From: Labrys miyagiensis
GTDB taxonomy: Bacteria > Pseudomonadota > Alphaproteobacteria > Rhizobiales > Labraceae
Reading direction: 5' to 3'
Assembly (NCBI RefSeq): GCF_030160835.1
Contig: NZ_BSPC01000028.1
Location: forward strand, 1-64,000
DNA: 64,000 nucleotides
How positions within the stretch are numbered: the stretch's first letter is position 1; each line of letters opens with the position of its first letter. Of the stretch, positions 8,800 through 17,237 are shown one piece after another. The notes under the pieces were generated by a model. It made no database searches. It was given only the letters and a program-made list of their open reading frames with translations, and was not told where the DNA came from. The translations under genes were made by a program, and so were the position numbers.

Positions 8800-8917
8800 T
8801 GCCGCGTTTGAACCGTTGCCACCGCGATAGTTACGATGTTGGCGACGCTTTGCAGCTCCGATGTCCGTTACCTATGCTGCCGGAAACTGATGCTATTGCG
8901 ACCGATCCCGTTGACTT

Positions 8918-10114
8918 CTAGTCAAAGAACCCGGCATCTTCTTCCATGAGATACTTCTTCGCCCCCTCGGCATCGATATCCAGTCCCAGTCCCGGTGCTT
9001 CGAGCAGGTCGACCATGCTGTCGGTCACGATCTTCTTGGGCAGGCCAATGACGATATCGGTCCACCAGGGATCGGAGGCGGAGGGATATTCGAAGGCGAT
9101 GTAGTTGGCCGGCAACGTGGCGCAAACATTGATCAGGGCTCCGAGACCGAGCAGACCGTTGGCGGTGCCGTGCGGGGCCATCAGGATCGAGTGCATATAG
9201 GCGTGCTCGGCCACCCATTTAAGCTCGGCGATGCCGCCGATATCGGCCGGGTCCGGGCCGATGATGCGCACCGACTGCGTCTCGATCAGCTCCTTGAAAT
9301 TATGGCGCAGATAGATCTGCTCGCCGGTGTGGATCGGCGTGGTGGTCGATAGCGTGAGTTCGCGATAGGCCTGCGGATTGACCCAGGGAACGTAGTCGCC
9401 CGTCAGCATGTCCTCGAGCCAGGCGAGGTTGTACTTTTCCACGGCCCGGGCAAAGCGGATGGCGTCGGGCAACATCCATCCTGGGCCGCAGTCCAGCGCC
9501 AGGCTGACCTTGTCGCCGAGCACGTCCTTCATGGCAGTGACGCAGTCGAGCATATGGGCCATGCCGCGCTCGCTGATCGGGCCCTGGTCCATGGCGCCGT
9601 GATAATCCGGCGGCTGGCTGACGCCGTAGTGGAAGCCAGGGATGCTGCGCTTCATGTTGGAGTGGAAGCTGATGCCCTGCTTCACCATGAAGAAATTTTC
9701 GGGCCGCTCCATCATCCATTTCACATCGGCCGCATAATCCTCGGCGCGGTCACCCGTGCGCTTCTTGCGGATGGAGCCATTATAGACACGCACCTTGTCG
9801 CGCACCTTGCCACCCAGCAACTTGTAGACGGGTACGCCCGCGGCCTTGCCGGCAATGTCCCACAGAGCGTGCTCGATGGCGCTGACCGCGGCGCCATACG
9901 GCTTGAAGGAGCCGCGCTGGCGGATCTTGAGCATCACCCGCTCGACATCGGTCGGATCCTCGCCGATCAGCGCCTCGCGGAAATGCAGCACCCAGGGTTT
10001 CAGATAGGGCTTGGTGTACTCGACTTCGCCGAGGCCGTGGAGGCCCTCGTCGGTGACGATGCGCACAATGGGATGGTGGCCAATGACGGCGCAACGCAGG
10101 TCAATGATCTTCAT
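8918..10114 (-). CDS. Enolase-superfamily (mandelate racemase-like) sugar-acid dehydratase 1
   Basis: A 398-residue two-domain enzyme: capping domain (about 1-125) plus TIM barrel. The three metal ligands are visible as D208 (LALDCGPG), E234 (WLEDML) and E265 (TGEQIYL). A D288/H315 pair (GPDPADIGG and APHGTANG) matches the Asp-His general base of the mandelate racemase subgroup. Such enzymes dehydrate or epimerise acid sugars through an enolate. It lies 110 bases after a second homologue on the same strand, under the GntR gene. The substrate is unassigned, and the residue pattern differs from both other paralogues in the locus, so they are not simple duplicates. Confidence 0.85.
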   Translation of the reverse strand: MKIIDLRCAVIGHHPIVRIVTDEGLHGLGEVEYTKPYLKPWVLHFREALIGEDPTDVERVMLKIRQRGSFKPYGAAVSAIEHALWDIAGKAAGVPVYKLLGGKVRDKVRVYNGSIRKKRTGDRAEDYAADVKWMMERPENFFMVKQGISFHSNMKRSIPGFHYGVSQPPDYHGAMDQGPISERGMAHMLDCVTAMKDVLGDKVSLALDCGPGWMLPDAIRFARAVEKYNLAWLEDMLTGDYVPWVNPQAYRELTLSTTTPIHTGEQIYLRHNFKELIETQSVRIIGPDPADIGGIAELKWVAEHAYMHSILMAPHGTANGLLGLGALINVCATLPANYIAFEYPSASDPWWTDIVIGLPKKIVTDSMVDLLEAPGLGLDIDAEGAKKYLMEEDAGFFD

Positions 10115-10170
10115 GGGAGATATCCTCGGTGCGTCTCGCGTTCGCCGACACCGGCATGACTCGCCAAGGC

Positions 10171-10214
10171 GCTTGAAAACAAAGGGTTAGGGCAAAGAAA
10201 CGCTTCTACCTAGG
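10171..10214 (-). repeat. Degenerate remnant of the dispersed repeat, copy 8
   Basis: A partial copy between two dehydratase genes. It retains GAAAACAAAGGGTTAGGGCAA, which aligns to the linker plus hairpin 1 start of the copy at 18399, but neither hairpin is intact. It is weak evidence on its own and is supported only by the other copies in the same locus. Confidence 0.4.
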
Positions 10215-10224
10215 CGCGCGTCCT

Positions 10225-11517
10225 CTAGTGCGGGACGCGGTCGAAGCCAACGCGCAGTTGGTTCCACTCGCTGGTGTCGCCGAAATACTGGGCACCCTCG
10301 CGCAGATGCTCCCTGATAACGGGCTCGTTGAGGTCTATGCCCAGGCCCGGCTTATCGGACACGGTGACGTAGCCGTCCGCCATGTAATCGTCGGCCATAC
10401 CGGTGACGAGGCCGGTGAAGAAGGGCAGGTCGAGCCCATGATGTTCCACCGCCACCAGACTGGCTACGGCCGCACCCAGATGCACATTGGCCATGAAGCC
10501 GATGGGTGAGCAGCAGGCGTGCAGCGCGGTCGGAATGCCGAAACGCTCGGCATGATCGGCGATGCGCTTGGTCTCCATGAGGCCGCCCGAGGACAGCATG
10601 TCCGGATGGATGATGTCGAAGGCGCGCGTCTCGATGGCTTCGCGAAAGCCCTCCCAGAGATAAAGGTCCTCGCCCGCCGCCACCGGCGTCAGCAGCGCGT
10701 CGGCTACCTTCCTGTGGTTGGCGATATCGGTCCAAGGCAAGGGATCCTCGACCCACGCGAGATTGAACGGCTCGAGCGCATGGCCGATCTTGATGGCCTC
10801 GTCCGCCGTGCAGAAGCCTTCGCCGAAATGGTCGGTGCACAGCGAGATCTCGTCGCCCACCGCTTCGCGAACAGCGCGCGTGATCTCGACGGCGAGTTCC
10901 ACGCCAGCCTGGCTGATGCGCGGCCCCGGCCCGCGGCCGGGCACGTACCATTGCTTGTATTGCGGATATTCATATTTGGTCTTGGTGCCGATCAGGGCGC
11001 CCGGAGTCGCCTCGAACAACTGGCTCGGCAGGTCGAATTTGATGAAGGTGAGGCCGAGCGACTTGCGCTGCTTGACCACCTCGACATAGCCCTCCGGCGT
11101 CATCCTGTCAGGCGCCGGCGTATCGCCATAGAGGCGCACCTTGTCGCGATATTTGCCGCCGAGCAGTTGGTAGCAGGGAATGTCATAGGCCTTGCCGACC
11201 AGGTCCATCAGCGCGATCTCGATGCCGCAGACGCCGCCGGCCTCGCGGCTGTCACCGCCGAAGGTCTTGATCGACTTGAACAGATAATCGACGTTGCAGG
11301 GGTTCTGCCCGACCAGCAGATGCTTGAGGCGCATGGCGGTGTCATGATGGGCCCCATCCCGCACCTCGCCCAGCCCGTAAATGCCCTGGTTGGTGTCGAT
11401 CCTCAGCATCGGATAATAGCCATGGCCGACAATGGTGGCGGTGCGGATGTCGGTAATACGCAACTCGCTCGGACGCGAGGCAGTGCGAATATTATTTTCG
11501 ATCGTATCAAGCGGCAT
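10225..11517 (-). CDS. Enolase-superfamily (mandelate racemase-like) sugar-acid dehydratase 2
   Basis: A 430-residue homologue with an N-terminal extension of about 18 residues. Metal ligands are D229 (SLCTDHFGEG), E257 (WVEDPLPW) and E283 (AGEDLYL). The KxD-type end of strand 2 is K160 (FIKFDLP), and the Asp-His pair is D306/H333 (IIHPDMLSSGG, LHACCSP). All chemistry residues are present, so it should be active on an acid sugar or similar alpha-hydroxy acid. ATG 11517 has GGGGAAGG upstream. It follows the GntR gene and precedes dehydratase 1 on the same strand, with repeat copies in both gaps. Confidence 0.85.
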   Translation of the reverse strand: MPLDTIENNIRTASRPSELRITDIRTATIVGHGYYPMLRIDTNQGIYGLGEVRDGAHHDTAMRLKHLLVGQNPCNVDYLFKSIKTFGGDSREAGGVCGIEIALMDLVGKAYDIPCYQLLGGKYRDKVRLYGDTPAPDRMTPEGYVEVVKQRKSLGLTFIKFDLPSQLFEATPGALIGTKTKYEYPQYKQWYVPGRGPGPRISQAGVELAVEITRAVREAVGDEISLCTDHFGEGFCTADEAIKIGHALEPFNLAWVEDPLPWTDIANHRKVADALLTPVAAGEDLYLWEGFREAIETRAFDIIHPDMLSSGGLMETKRIADHAERFGIPTALHACCSPIGFMANVHLGAAVASLVAVEHHGLDLPFFTGLVTGMADDYMADGYVTVSDKPGLGIDLNEPVIREHLREGAQYFGDTSEWNQLRVGFDRVPH

Positions 11518-11530
11518 AATGGCCTTCCCC

Positions 11531-11632
11531 AGAGCAAAAGGCGTTTAAGCATAAACGCATTTTATATCTAACTCCTTGTTCCGACGCGCCTTTGCGAATC
11601 TTGCCGATGCCGGCAAATCGTAAAACGCTTTA
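11531..11632 (+). repeat. Dispersed two-hairpin intergenic repeat, copy 2
   Basis: Same plan and order as copy 1: AGAGCAAAAGGCGTTTAAGC leads hairpin 1, then a linker CTCCTTGTTCCGACGCG, then hairpin 2 (TTTGCGAATC...GGCAAATCGTAAAA). The last bases, GCTTTA, include the TAA stop codon of the GntR gene read on the minus strand. It sits between GntR and dehydratase 2 in what looks like one transcription unit. Confidence 0.8.
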
Positions 11633-12355
11633 TCGAGCTTCCTTTTTACTGGCCGGACTTGGCGTTGACTGGCTCATTCTCCTTGCCGCGCCCATCTGCT
11701 CGATGACGTGGCGGCCCGAGCCTTCTACGTGCCGGGCAACGACTTTGGCTGCGCCATCGGCATCCTGGGCGCGGATGCATTCGACCAGTTCTCGATGCTC
11801 GCGGAGTACGGCGACGCGCCGGCTGAGCGAGGTAGGAAAGCGCCGGCTGATGGCGCGCAGGATCTCGCGATGCGTCCACCAGAGCACCGCGGCGTGACGG
11901 TTGTAGTGACGGTCATAGATCAGCTGGTGAAACCGCGTGTCGAGCGCGGCATGCCTGACGGGATCGCTGAAATTGAGCTCCTCGATCTCGGCCTGCACTG
12001 CTTCGAGCGCGGCGATATCGGCGTCCGTGGCGATCGAGACGAACCAGCGCGTCAGCGCCGGCTCGATCAGCACTTCGATCTCGATGATGTCGCGGACAAA
12101 GTCCTCGTCGATCGGACGCACACGGGCCCCGCGATTGGGCTCGATCAGGACGAAACCCTCTCCCCGCAACTGCTGCAGCGCCTCGCGGACCGGATTGGTC
12201 GAGGTGCCATAACGGGCCGCCAGCTCCGCGATCTTGAGCCGCTCGTTGGGGCCGAGTCGGCCCGAAACGATTTCGTCGCGGATCCTTTCATAGACCCAGC
12301 CTGGCTGGTCGAAGGAATCCCCGGATGATGGAGGGATTGGGCTGGTTTTGTCCAT
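11630..12355 (-). CDS. GntR-family regulator, FCD subfamily
   Basis: A 241-residue regulator. The N-terminal winged helix contains ELAARYGTSTNPVREALQQL and RLKIAELA; the C-terminal all-helical FCD domain carries the metal or ligand residues Asp/His in LDTRFHQLIYD, His in EHRELVECI and His in VARHVEGSG. FCD regulators usually bind organic or sugar acids. Start ATG 12355 is chosen because the residues upstream (to 12400) have no ribosome binding site. It heads the minus-strand dehydratase unit and faces the ABC importer, so it most likely controls both. Its stop codon is formed by the end of repeat copy 2. Confidence 0.88.
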   Translation of the reverse strand: MDKTSPIPPSSGDSFDQPGWVYERIRDEIVSGRLGPNERLKIAELAARYGTSTNPVREALQQLRGEGFVLIEPNRGARVRPIDEDFVRDIIEIEVLIEPALTRWFVSIATDADIAALEAVQAEIEELNFSDPVRHAALDTRFHQLIYDRHYNRHAAVLWWTHREILRAISRRFPTSLSRRVAVLREHRELVECIRAQDADGAAKVVARHVEGSGRHVIEQMGAARRMSQSTPSPASKKEAR

Positions 12356-12395
12356 GAGTGCCTGTTTAAGCACCTTTTCACAGCAAGCCAAGCCC

Positions 12396-12469
12396 ATCAT
12401 ACGCTAATCATTCGAAATAATGTATGATCTGAATTAGATTGACAGATACGATTTGGTTTGGAACTGTCA
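12396..12469. promoter_or_regulatory. Candidate GntR operators and ABC-operon promoter
   Basis: A wide inverted repeat ATCATAC (12396-12402) / GTATGAT (12422-12428) lies in the divergent gap, around an AT-rich centre. Just downstream TTGACA at 12439-12444 is a perfect -35, and TGACAG (12440-12445) / CTGTCA (12464-12469) form a second inverted repeat that spans the spacer. The position between gntR and the importer fits autoregulation plus control of transport. The binding is inferred. Confidence 0.4.
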
Positions 12470-12585
12470 CGGGACTTCGGACGAAGTCGGAAAATAACGA
12501 CCGCCGAGGGAGGAACTGCGCCGAATTCAGAAGCGCATGCGCGGCCGGCCGGCAGGGCTTGCCGGCGTGAGGAGGAGATATCCCG

Positions 12586-14082
12586 ATGAAGAATTCGCAG
12601 GATCGCGTCGCCGCCGCACGGCCGAAACGAGAACGGCCGATGCGCCTGTGGACGGTGGCATTGGGTGTGACGGTGTCGATGCTGGCAACCGCCGCTTACG
12701 CACAGGACGTCGACCTCTCAAAATGGTCACCGGACTACATCCGCAGCATCGCCGGTACCGAAACCGTGGACACGGCGGCCGAGTGTTCCAAGGTCGTGCC
12801 GCTCGACTACAAGGGCAAGGTATCGGTCTGGTGGACGGGACCGAACGATGCCTCGCCCGACCTGTCACGCAAGGTCCATGCGGATTTCTGGGCCGCCTTC
12901 AAGGCGACCTATCCCAACATCCAGCTCGACTACCAGAACATCGACTACAACCAACTGCTCGACAAATTGCGCACGGCGACGCTGGGCAACGCCGCACCGA
13001 TGGTGGTGCGCCTGCAGATCCTCGGCAGCGTCGAATTCGCCTCCAAGGGTTACTTCATGCCGCTGAAACCCGAGGATGTCGGCTACAAGACCTCCGATTT
13101 CTGGCCCGGCGCCATGAAGTCGGTGATGTATGACGGGGTGTCCTATGGCATCCCCACCAACAACGAGACCATGGCCCTGATCTGGAATGCCGACCTGTTC
13201 AAGCAGGCGGGCCTCGACCCGGAGCATCCGCCGGCGACATGGGATGACGTGATCACCTATTCCAAACAGATCCACGACAAGCTGGGCATTCCCGGCTACG
13301 GCCTGGTGGCTAAGCAGAATGCCGGCAATACGCCGTTCCGCTTCATGCCGCAATTGTGGGCCTATGGCGGCGGCGCCCTCGACGAATCCAGCGACAAGCC
13401 GACCTACAAGAGCGTCGAGATCAACAATGAGGGCGCCAAGGCCGCCCTCCAGGCGATCTATGACATGTATGTGCGCGACAAGTCCGCTCCCGTGTCGGCG
13501 CTGACCAACACGCAGAATGAGAACCAGAACCCCTTCATTGCCGGCAAGCTCGGCATGATGATCGCCCATCCGGCCGAATACGCCAAGATGGTGGACCTGG
13601 CGGCCAAAGCCACCGGCGCCGACAAGGCCGTGGCCGACAAGGTGGTCCAGAACATGCGCTATGGCCTGATCCCCAAGGGACCTGCCCGGCGCGCCGTGGT
13701 GTTCGGCGGCTCCAACATACATATCGTCAAGAACGACTATGTCGATGGTGGCCTCGACGAGAAGGCAGCCAAGGCGCTGGTGTGCTTCTGGACCGGTCCG
13801 GAGTGGTCGACGAAGCTGGCCTGGGTCGATTCCAATCCGGGCAATCTGCGCGGCTTCAAGACCAGATGGATGAAGGAGCGGCTTGATACCATCAAGTTCC
13901 TCGATGTCACGACATCCATGCTGCCCAACGGCATCCCCTTCCCGGTCGTTCCGGAATCCACCGAGATCATGAACAACATCGTGCCGGACATGATGCAGAA
14001 CGTGTTGACGCAGAAGATGTCGGTATCGGAAGCGGCCGACGATGCGGCAGCCAAGGTCCAGGACCTGATGGCCGGAAAATGA
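12586..14082 (+). CDS. Carbohydrate ABC importer, extracellular solute-binding protein
   Basis: A 498-residue family 1 binding protein. Residues 19-40 form a signal peptide (MRLWTVALGVTVSMLATAAYAQ) after a charged leader. The mature protein shows VSVWWTGPNDA at the first strand, SYGIPTNNETMALIWNADLF at the hinge and a long C-terminal helix set. ATG 12586 follows GAGGAGGAG, so the longer leader is kept. It is slightly longer than usual for the family (about 410-450), with an insert before the first strand. It heads an importer operon with two permeases and an ATPase, and should bind an oligosaccharide, sugar acid or related compound in the periplasm. Confidence 0.9.
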   Translation: MKNSQDRVAAARPKRERPMRLWTVALGVTVSMLATAAYAQDVDLSKWSPDYIRSIAGTETVDTAAECSKVVPLDYKGKVSVWWTGPNDASPDLSRKVHADFWAAFKATYPNIQLDYQNIDYNQLLDKLRTATLGNAAPMVVRLQILGSVEFASKGYFMPLKPEDVGYKTSDFWPGAMKSVMYDGVSYGIPTNNETMALIWNADLFKQAGLDPEHPPATWDDVITYSKQIHDKLGIPGYGLVAKQNAGNTPFRFMPQLWAYGGGALDESSDKPTYKSVEINNEGAKAALQAIYDMYVRDKSAPVSALTNTQNENQNPFIAGKLGMMIAHPAEYAKMVDLAAKATGADKAVADKVVQNMRYGLIPKGPARRAVVFGGSNIHIVKNDYVDGGLDEKAAKALVCFWTGPEWSTKLAWVDSNPGNLRGFKTRWMKERLDTIKFLDVTTSMLPNGIPFPVVPESTEIMNNIVPDMMQNVLTQKMSVSEAADDAAAKVQDLMAGK

Positions 14083-14161
14083 TCTTGTCAGGCAAGGTGC
14101 AGCCGGCGGCGCCAAAGCCGCCGGCAGGACGTTCAATCCAGCCCTGAAAGGTCTCGCGCCC

Positions 14162-15124
14162 GTGAGCATCGCGACCGACCGGAAGATCATCGTGCCTGCG
14201 CGGCCCCGGCGGCGCGAGCGCGGCAACATCCTGCAACGCATCGTCGATCATAGCGCCGACTATCTCTATGTGCTGCCTGCCATCCTGGTGATGCTCGTCG
14301 TCATCGCCTATCCCATCTATTACACGATAGAGTTGAGCTTCTTCAAAACGCCGCCGAACCTGCAGATGAAGGACAAGATCTTCGTCGGGTTTGACAATTA
14401 CGCCGCCATCCTTTCCAGCGCATCCTTCCGCCGCGTGACCGTCAACACGCTGATCTGGACGGTGTGCTCGACCGGCTTTTCCTTCCTGCTGGGCCTCGCC
14501 GCGGCCCTGGCGCTGCACCGCGAATTCGCCGGGCGCGGCTTGCTGCGCGCCATCCTGCTCATCCCCTATGTGGTGAGCGCGGTCGCCGCCTCCTATGTGT
14601 GGAAATGGCTCTACCACTCCGATTTCGGCGTCATCGGCGCGCTGCTGGTGCAACTGGGCCTGTCCGACAGGCCGATCAACTTCCTCGACAACACCACCAC
14701 CGTCCTGCCCTCCCTGATCGTGGTCAACATCTGGAAGGAATTCTCCTTCGCCATGGTAATGCTGATGGCTGGGCTGCAGACCGTGCCTGACCAGCTGCTG
14801 CGCGCTGCCCGTGTCGACGGCGCCAATACCTGGCAGAGCTTCTGGCATGTGACCTTCCCGCACCTGAAGGGCGTGTCCATGGTCACCGTGCTCCTGCTCA
14901 TGGTTGCCAATTTCAACTCCTTCATCATTCCCTGGATCATGACGGGCGGCGGCCCGGCGGGCGCCTCCGATATCTGGATCACGGACATCTACAACATCGC
15001 CTTCGGCCGTCAGCGCTACGGCGTCGCCTCGGCCTACGCCGTGATCCTGTTCATCGTCATGATGCTGCTGGGCTATTTCTACGTGAAGGCACTGACGCGC
15101 GGCGACGAAGCGAGGGCGGAATGA
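14162..15124 (+). CDS. Carbohydrate ABC importer permease 1 (MalF type)
   Basis: A 320-residue inner membrane permease with six predicted membrane helices after a cytoplasmic basic N-terminus (RPRRRERGN). The EAA loop that contacts the ATPase reads RAARVDGANTWQSFWHVTFP. The start is GTG 14162, with GAAAGG upstream. It overlaps the next permease by four bases (ATGA), giving translational coupling. By family it forms the heterodimeric channel for the binding protein encoded just upstream. Confidence 0.9.
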   Translation: MSIATDRKIIVPARPRRRERGNILQRIVDHSADYLYVLPAILVMLVVIAYPIYYTIELSFFKTPPNLQMKDKIFVGFDNYAAILSSASFRRVTVNTLIWTVCSTGFSFLLGLAAALALHREFAGRGLLRAILLIPYVVSAVAASYVWKWLYHSDFGVIGALLVQLGLSDRPINFLDNTTTVLPSLIVVNIWKEFSFAMVMLMAGLQTVPDQLLRAARVDGANTWQSFWHVTFPHLKGVSMVTVLLLMVANFNSFIIPWIMTGGGPAGASDIWITDIYNIAFGRQRYGVASAYAVILFIVMMLLGYFYVKALTRGDEARAE

Positions 15125-16002
15125 GTCAGATCGTGCAACCCACGCGCCGCGCCGCCCGCAAGCCCACCGACTGGTGGCGCTGGGCCGGGCGGCTGACCCT
15201 GGTGCTCCTCCTGATCTTCACCGTGCTGCCGATGTTGTGGATGGTGCTCACCTCGATCAAGACTCAGTTCGCGGCCTTGCAATACCCGCCGCAATGGTGG
15301 CCGGCCGAGCCGACCCTGAGCAATTACTGGCGGCTGATCAACCCGGCCGACTCGATCGGGCAGGAATTCCTGCTCTATTTCTGGAACAGCTTCTACGTCT
15401 CGCTCTTGAGCACCATCCTGGGCGTCATCATCGCGGTGCCCGCGGCCTACGCCTTCTCGCGCTTCCGCTTCCCCGGCCGGTCCCTGCTGTTCTTCGGCGT
15501 GCTGGTGCGCAACATGTTTCCAGCCGTGGTGTTCCTGATGCCGCTGTTCCTGCTGATGCGCTGGATGGGGCTGGTCAACACCCATGGCTCGCTGATCCTG
15601 ACCTACCTCACCTTCGGCCTGCCGCTCTCGATCTGGCTGCTCAAGGGCTTCTTCGACAACATCCCAATCCAGCTTGAGCAGGCCGCCCGTATCGACGGAG
15701 CCACGCGCTTCCAGGCCTTCCTGCTGATCGTGCTGCCACTCTCGACACCCGGGATCATCGCCACCTCGATCTTCTCCTTCATCGGTGCCTGGAACGAATA
15801 TGTCTACGCCTACACCTTCCTCTCCAAGCAGAACACGATGACCCTGCCGGTCGGCATCCAGCGCTTCTTCACCGAATTCGCGACCGACTGGCCCGGCCTG
15901 ATGGCGGCGACCTTTCTGATGAGCGTGCCTGTCGTGGTGCTCTTCCTCGTCCTGCAGAAATATTTCGTGCGTGCCCTCACCGAAGGCGCCGTCAAGCATT
16001 AG
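15121..16002 (+). CDS. Carbohydrate ABC importer permease 2 (MalG type)
   Basis: A 293-residue permease with six predicted helices and the EAA loop EQAARIDGATRFQAFLLIVLP near the middle-to-C-terminal part. It starts inside the stop of permease 1. The sequence ends with a short cytoplasmic tail. The operon is interrupted after this gene by about 110 bases that contain a degenerate copy of the dispersed repeat before the ATPase gene. Confidence 0.9.
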   Translation: MSQIVQPTRRAARKPTDWWRWAGRLTLVLLLIFTVLPMLWMVLTSIKTQFAALQYPPQWWPAEPTLSNYWRLINPADSIGQEFLLYFWNSFYVSLLSTILGVIIAVPAAYAFSRFRFPGRSLLFFGVLVRNMFPAVVFLMPLFLLMRWMGLVNTHGSLILTYLTFGLPLSIWLLKGFFDNIPIQLEQAARIDGATRFQAFLLIVLPLSTPGIIATSIFSFIGAWNEYVYAYTFLSKQNTMTLPVGIQRFFTEFATDWPGLMAATFLMSVPVVVLFLVLQKYFVRALTEGAVKH

Positions 16003-16005
16003 CGC

Positions 16006-16104
16006 GTCTTACCCCCAGACCGAAACACCGGGAATCGAAAAATGCTCATATTTCCAGTAAGTTACACTAGAGGGACGTTTCGACCTGAACGCATTCTGCT
16101 TTAG
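16006..16104 (-). repeat. Degenerate dispersed repeat, copy 6
   Basis: A diverged copy inside the ABC importer operon. It keeps GGAATCGAAAAATGCT and CTGAACGCATTCTGCTTTAG, matching the copy at 39107 better than the canonical copies. The end of the element abuts the GGAGA ribosome binding site of the ATPase gene. Hairpin 1 is only partly preserved. Confidence 0.55.
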
Positions 16105-16113
16105 GAGACGTCG

Positions 16114-17214
16114 ATGGCCGAAGTGGTCCTCAAGGACGTGATGAAAGCCTATGGCGCCGTGCATGCCGTCAAGGACGTGTCGTTCACGGTGGAGCATGGC
16201 GAGTTCGTCGCCTTGGTCGGCCCGTCCGGCTGCGGCAAGACCACGACGCTCAACCTGATCGCGGGCCTGATTCCCCTCACGGATGGCGAGATCGTTATCG
16301 GCGAGCGGGTGGTCACCGATCTCGATCCCAAGGACCGGGATATCGCGATGGTGTTCCAGAACTACGCGCTCTATCCCAACAAGACGGTCTTCAACAACCT
16401 CGCCTTCCCGCTGCAGATGCGCAAGCAGTCCAGGGAGGCGATCGACAAGAAGGTGCGCGACGCCGCCAAGGTCCTCGACATCACGCACCTGCTCGACCGC
16501 CGCCCACGCGAGCTCTCGGGCGGCCAGCAGCAGCGTGTGGCGCTCGGCCGGGCCCTCGTGCGCGACCCCGCCGTCTTCCTGATGGACGAGCCGCTCTCCA
16601 ACCTGGATGCCAAATTGCGCGTGCAGATGCGCAGCGAGATCAAGCGCTTCCACCACAACCTCAATGCCACCATCATCTATGTGACGCATGACCAGCTCGA
16701 GGCGGTGACCATGGCCGACAAGATGGCGGTGATGCATGGCGGCTGCCTGCAGCAATACGACACGCCCGCCAATGTCTTCGCCAATCCCATCAACACCTTC
16801 GTCGCCAGTTTCGTAGGGAGCCCTGCCATGAGCCTCATTCCCGTCGACGTCGCGACCGAAGGTGGCGGCACGGTGCTCAGGGGCGCCAGCGGCTGGACAT
16901 TGCCGCTCTCCGCCATCAATGCGCGCAAGGCCCAGGGCTCGAGCAACGGCAAGGCTGTGCTCGGCGCGCGCCATTCCACCCTCAAGCTGCATCGGACCGC
17001 CCTGCCCGGCGCCGTGCCCGGCAAGGTCTACAGTGTCGAGCCCACAGGCGACGTAACCTTCGCCCAGATCATCGTGGATGCCGAGGTGGTCAATATCAGC
17101 CTCGATCCCAGTGTCGTCATTCAACCCGACGAGGCAGTCTGGATCGAGTTCGACCAGGACAGGATGCACCTGTTCGACGGCCAGACCACCATGGCGCTCA
17201 AGGCAGCTGAGTAA
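16114..17214 (+). CDS. Carbohydrate ABC importer ATPase (MalK/UgpC type)
   Basis: A 366-residue ATPase. Walker A is GPSGCGKTT, the signature is LSGGQQQRVALGRAL, Walker B is VFLMDEPLSNLDAKLR and the switch histidine is in YVTHDQ. The C-terminal third (from about residue 240) is the TOBE/OB regulatory domain seen in MalK and UgpC, with the family hallmark GSPAMSLIP at its start. ATG 16114 follows GGAGA. It would energise permeases 1 and 2. MalK-type ATPases are sometimes shared among importers, but the position argues that this one is dedicated. Confidence 0.92.
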   Translation: MAEVVLKDVMKAYGAVHAVKDVSFTVEHGEFVALVGPSGCGKTTTLNLIAGLIPLTDGEIVIGERVVTDLDPKDRDIAMVFQNYALYPNKTVFNNLAFPLQMRKQSREAIDKKVRDAAKVLDITHLLDRRPRELSGGQQQRVALGRALVRDPAVFLMDEPLSNLDAKLRVQMRSEIKRFHHNLNATIIYVTHDQLEAVTMADKMAVMHGGCLQQYDTPANVFANPINTFVASFVGSPAMSLIPVDVATEGGGTVLRGASGWTLPLSAINARKAQGSSNGKAVLGARHSTLKLHRTALPGAVPGKVYSVEPTGDVTFAQIIVDAEVVNISLDPSVVIQPDEAVWIEFDQDRMHLFDGQTTMALKAAE

Positions 17215-17237
17215 TCGAGCGGAATTCGGAAATCCCC

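Noticed and set aside
10519-11571. Long plus-strand frame of 350 codons opposite dehydratase 2
   Set aside because: It is a shadow of a high-GC gene: no ribosome binding site, His/Arg-rich composition and no family resemblance, while the minus frame has all enolase-superfamily residues.
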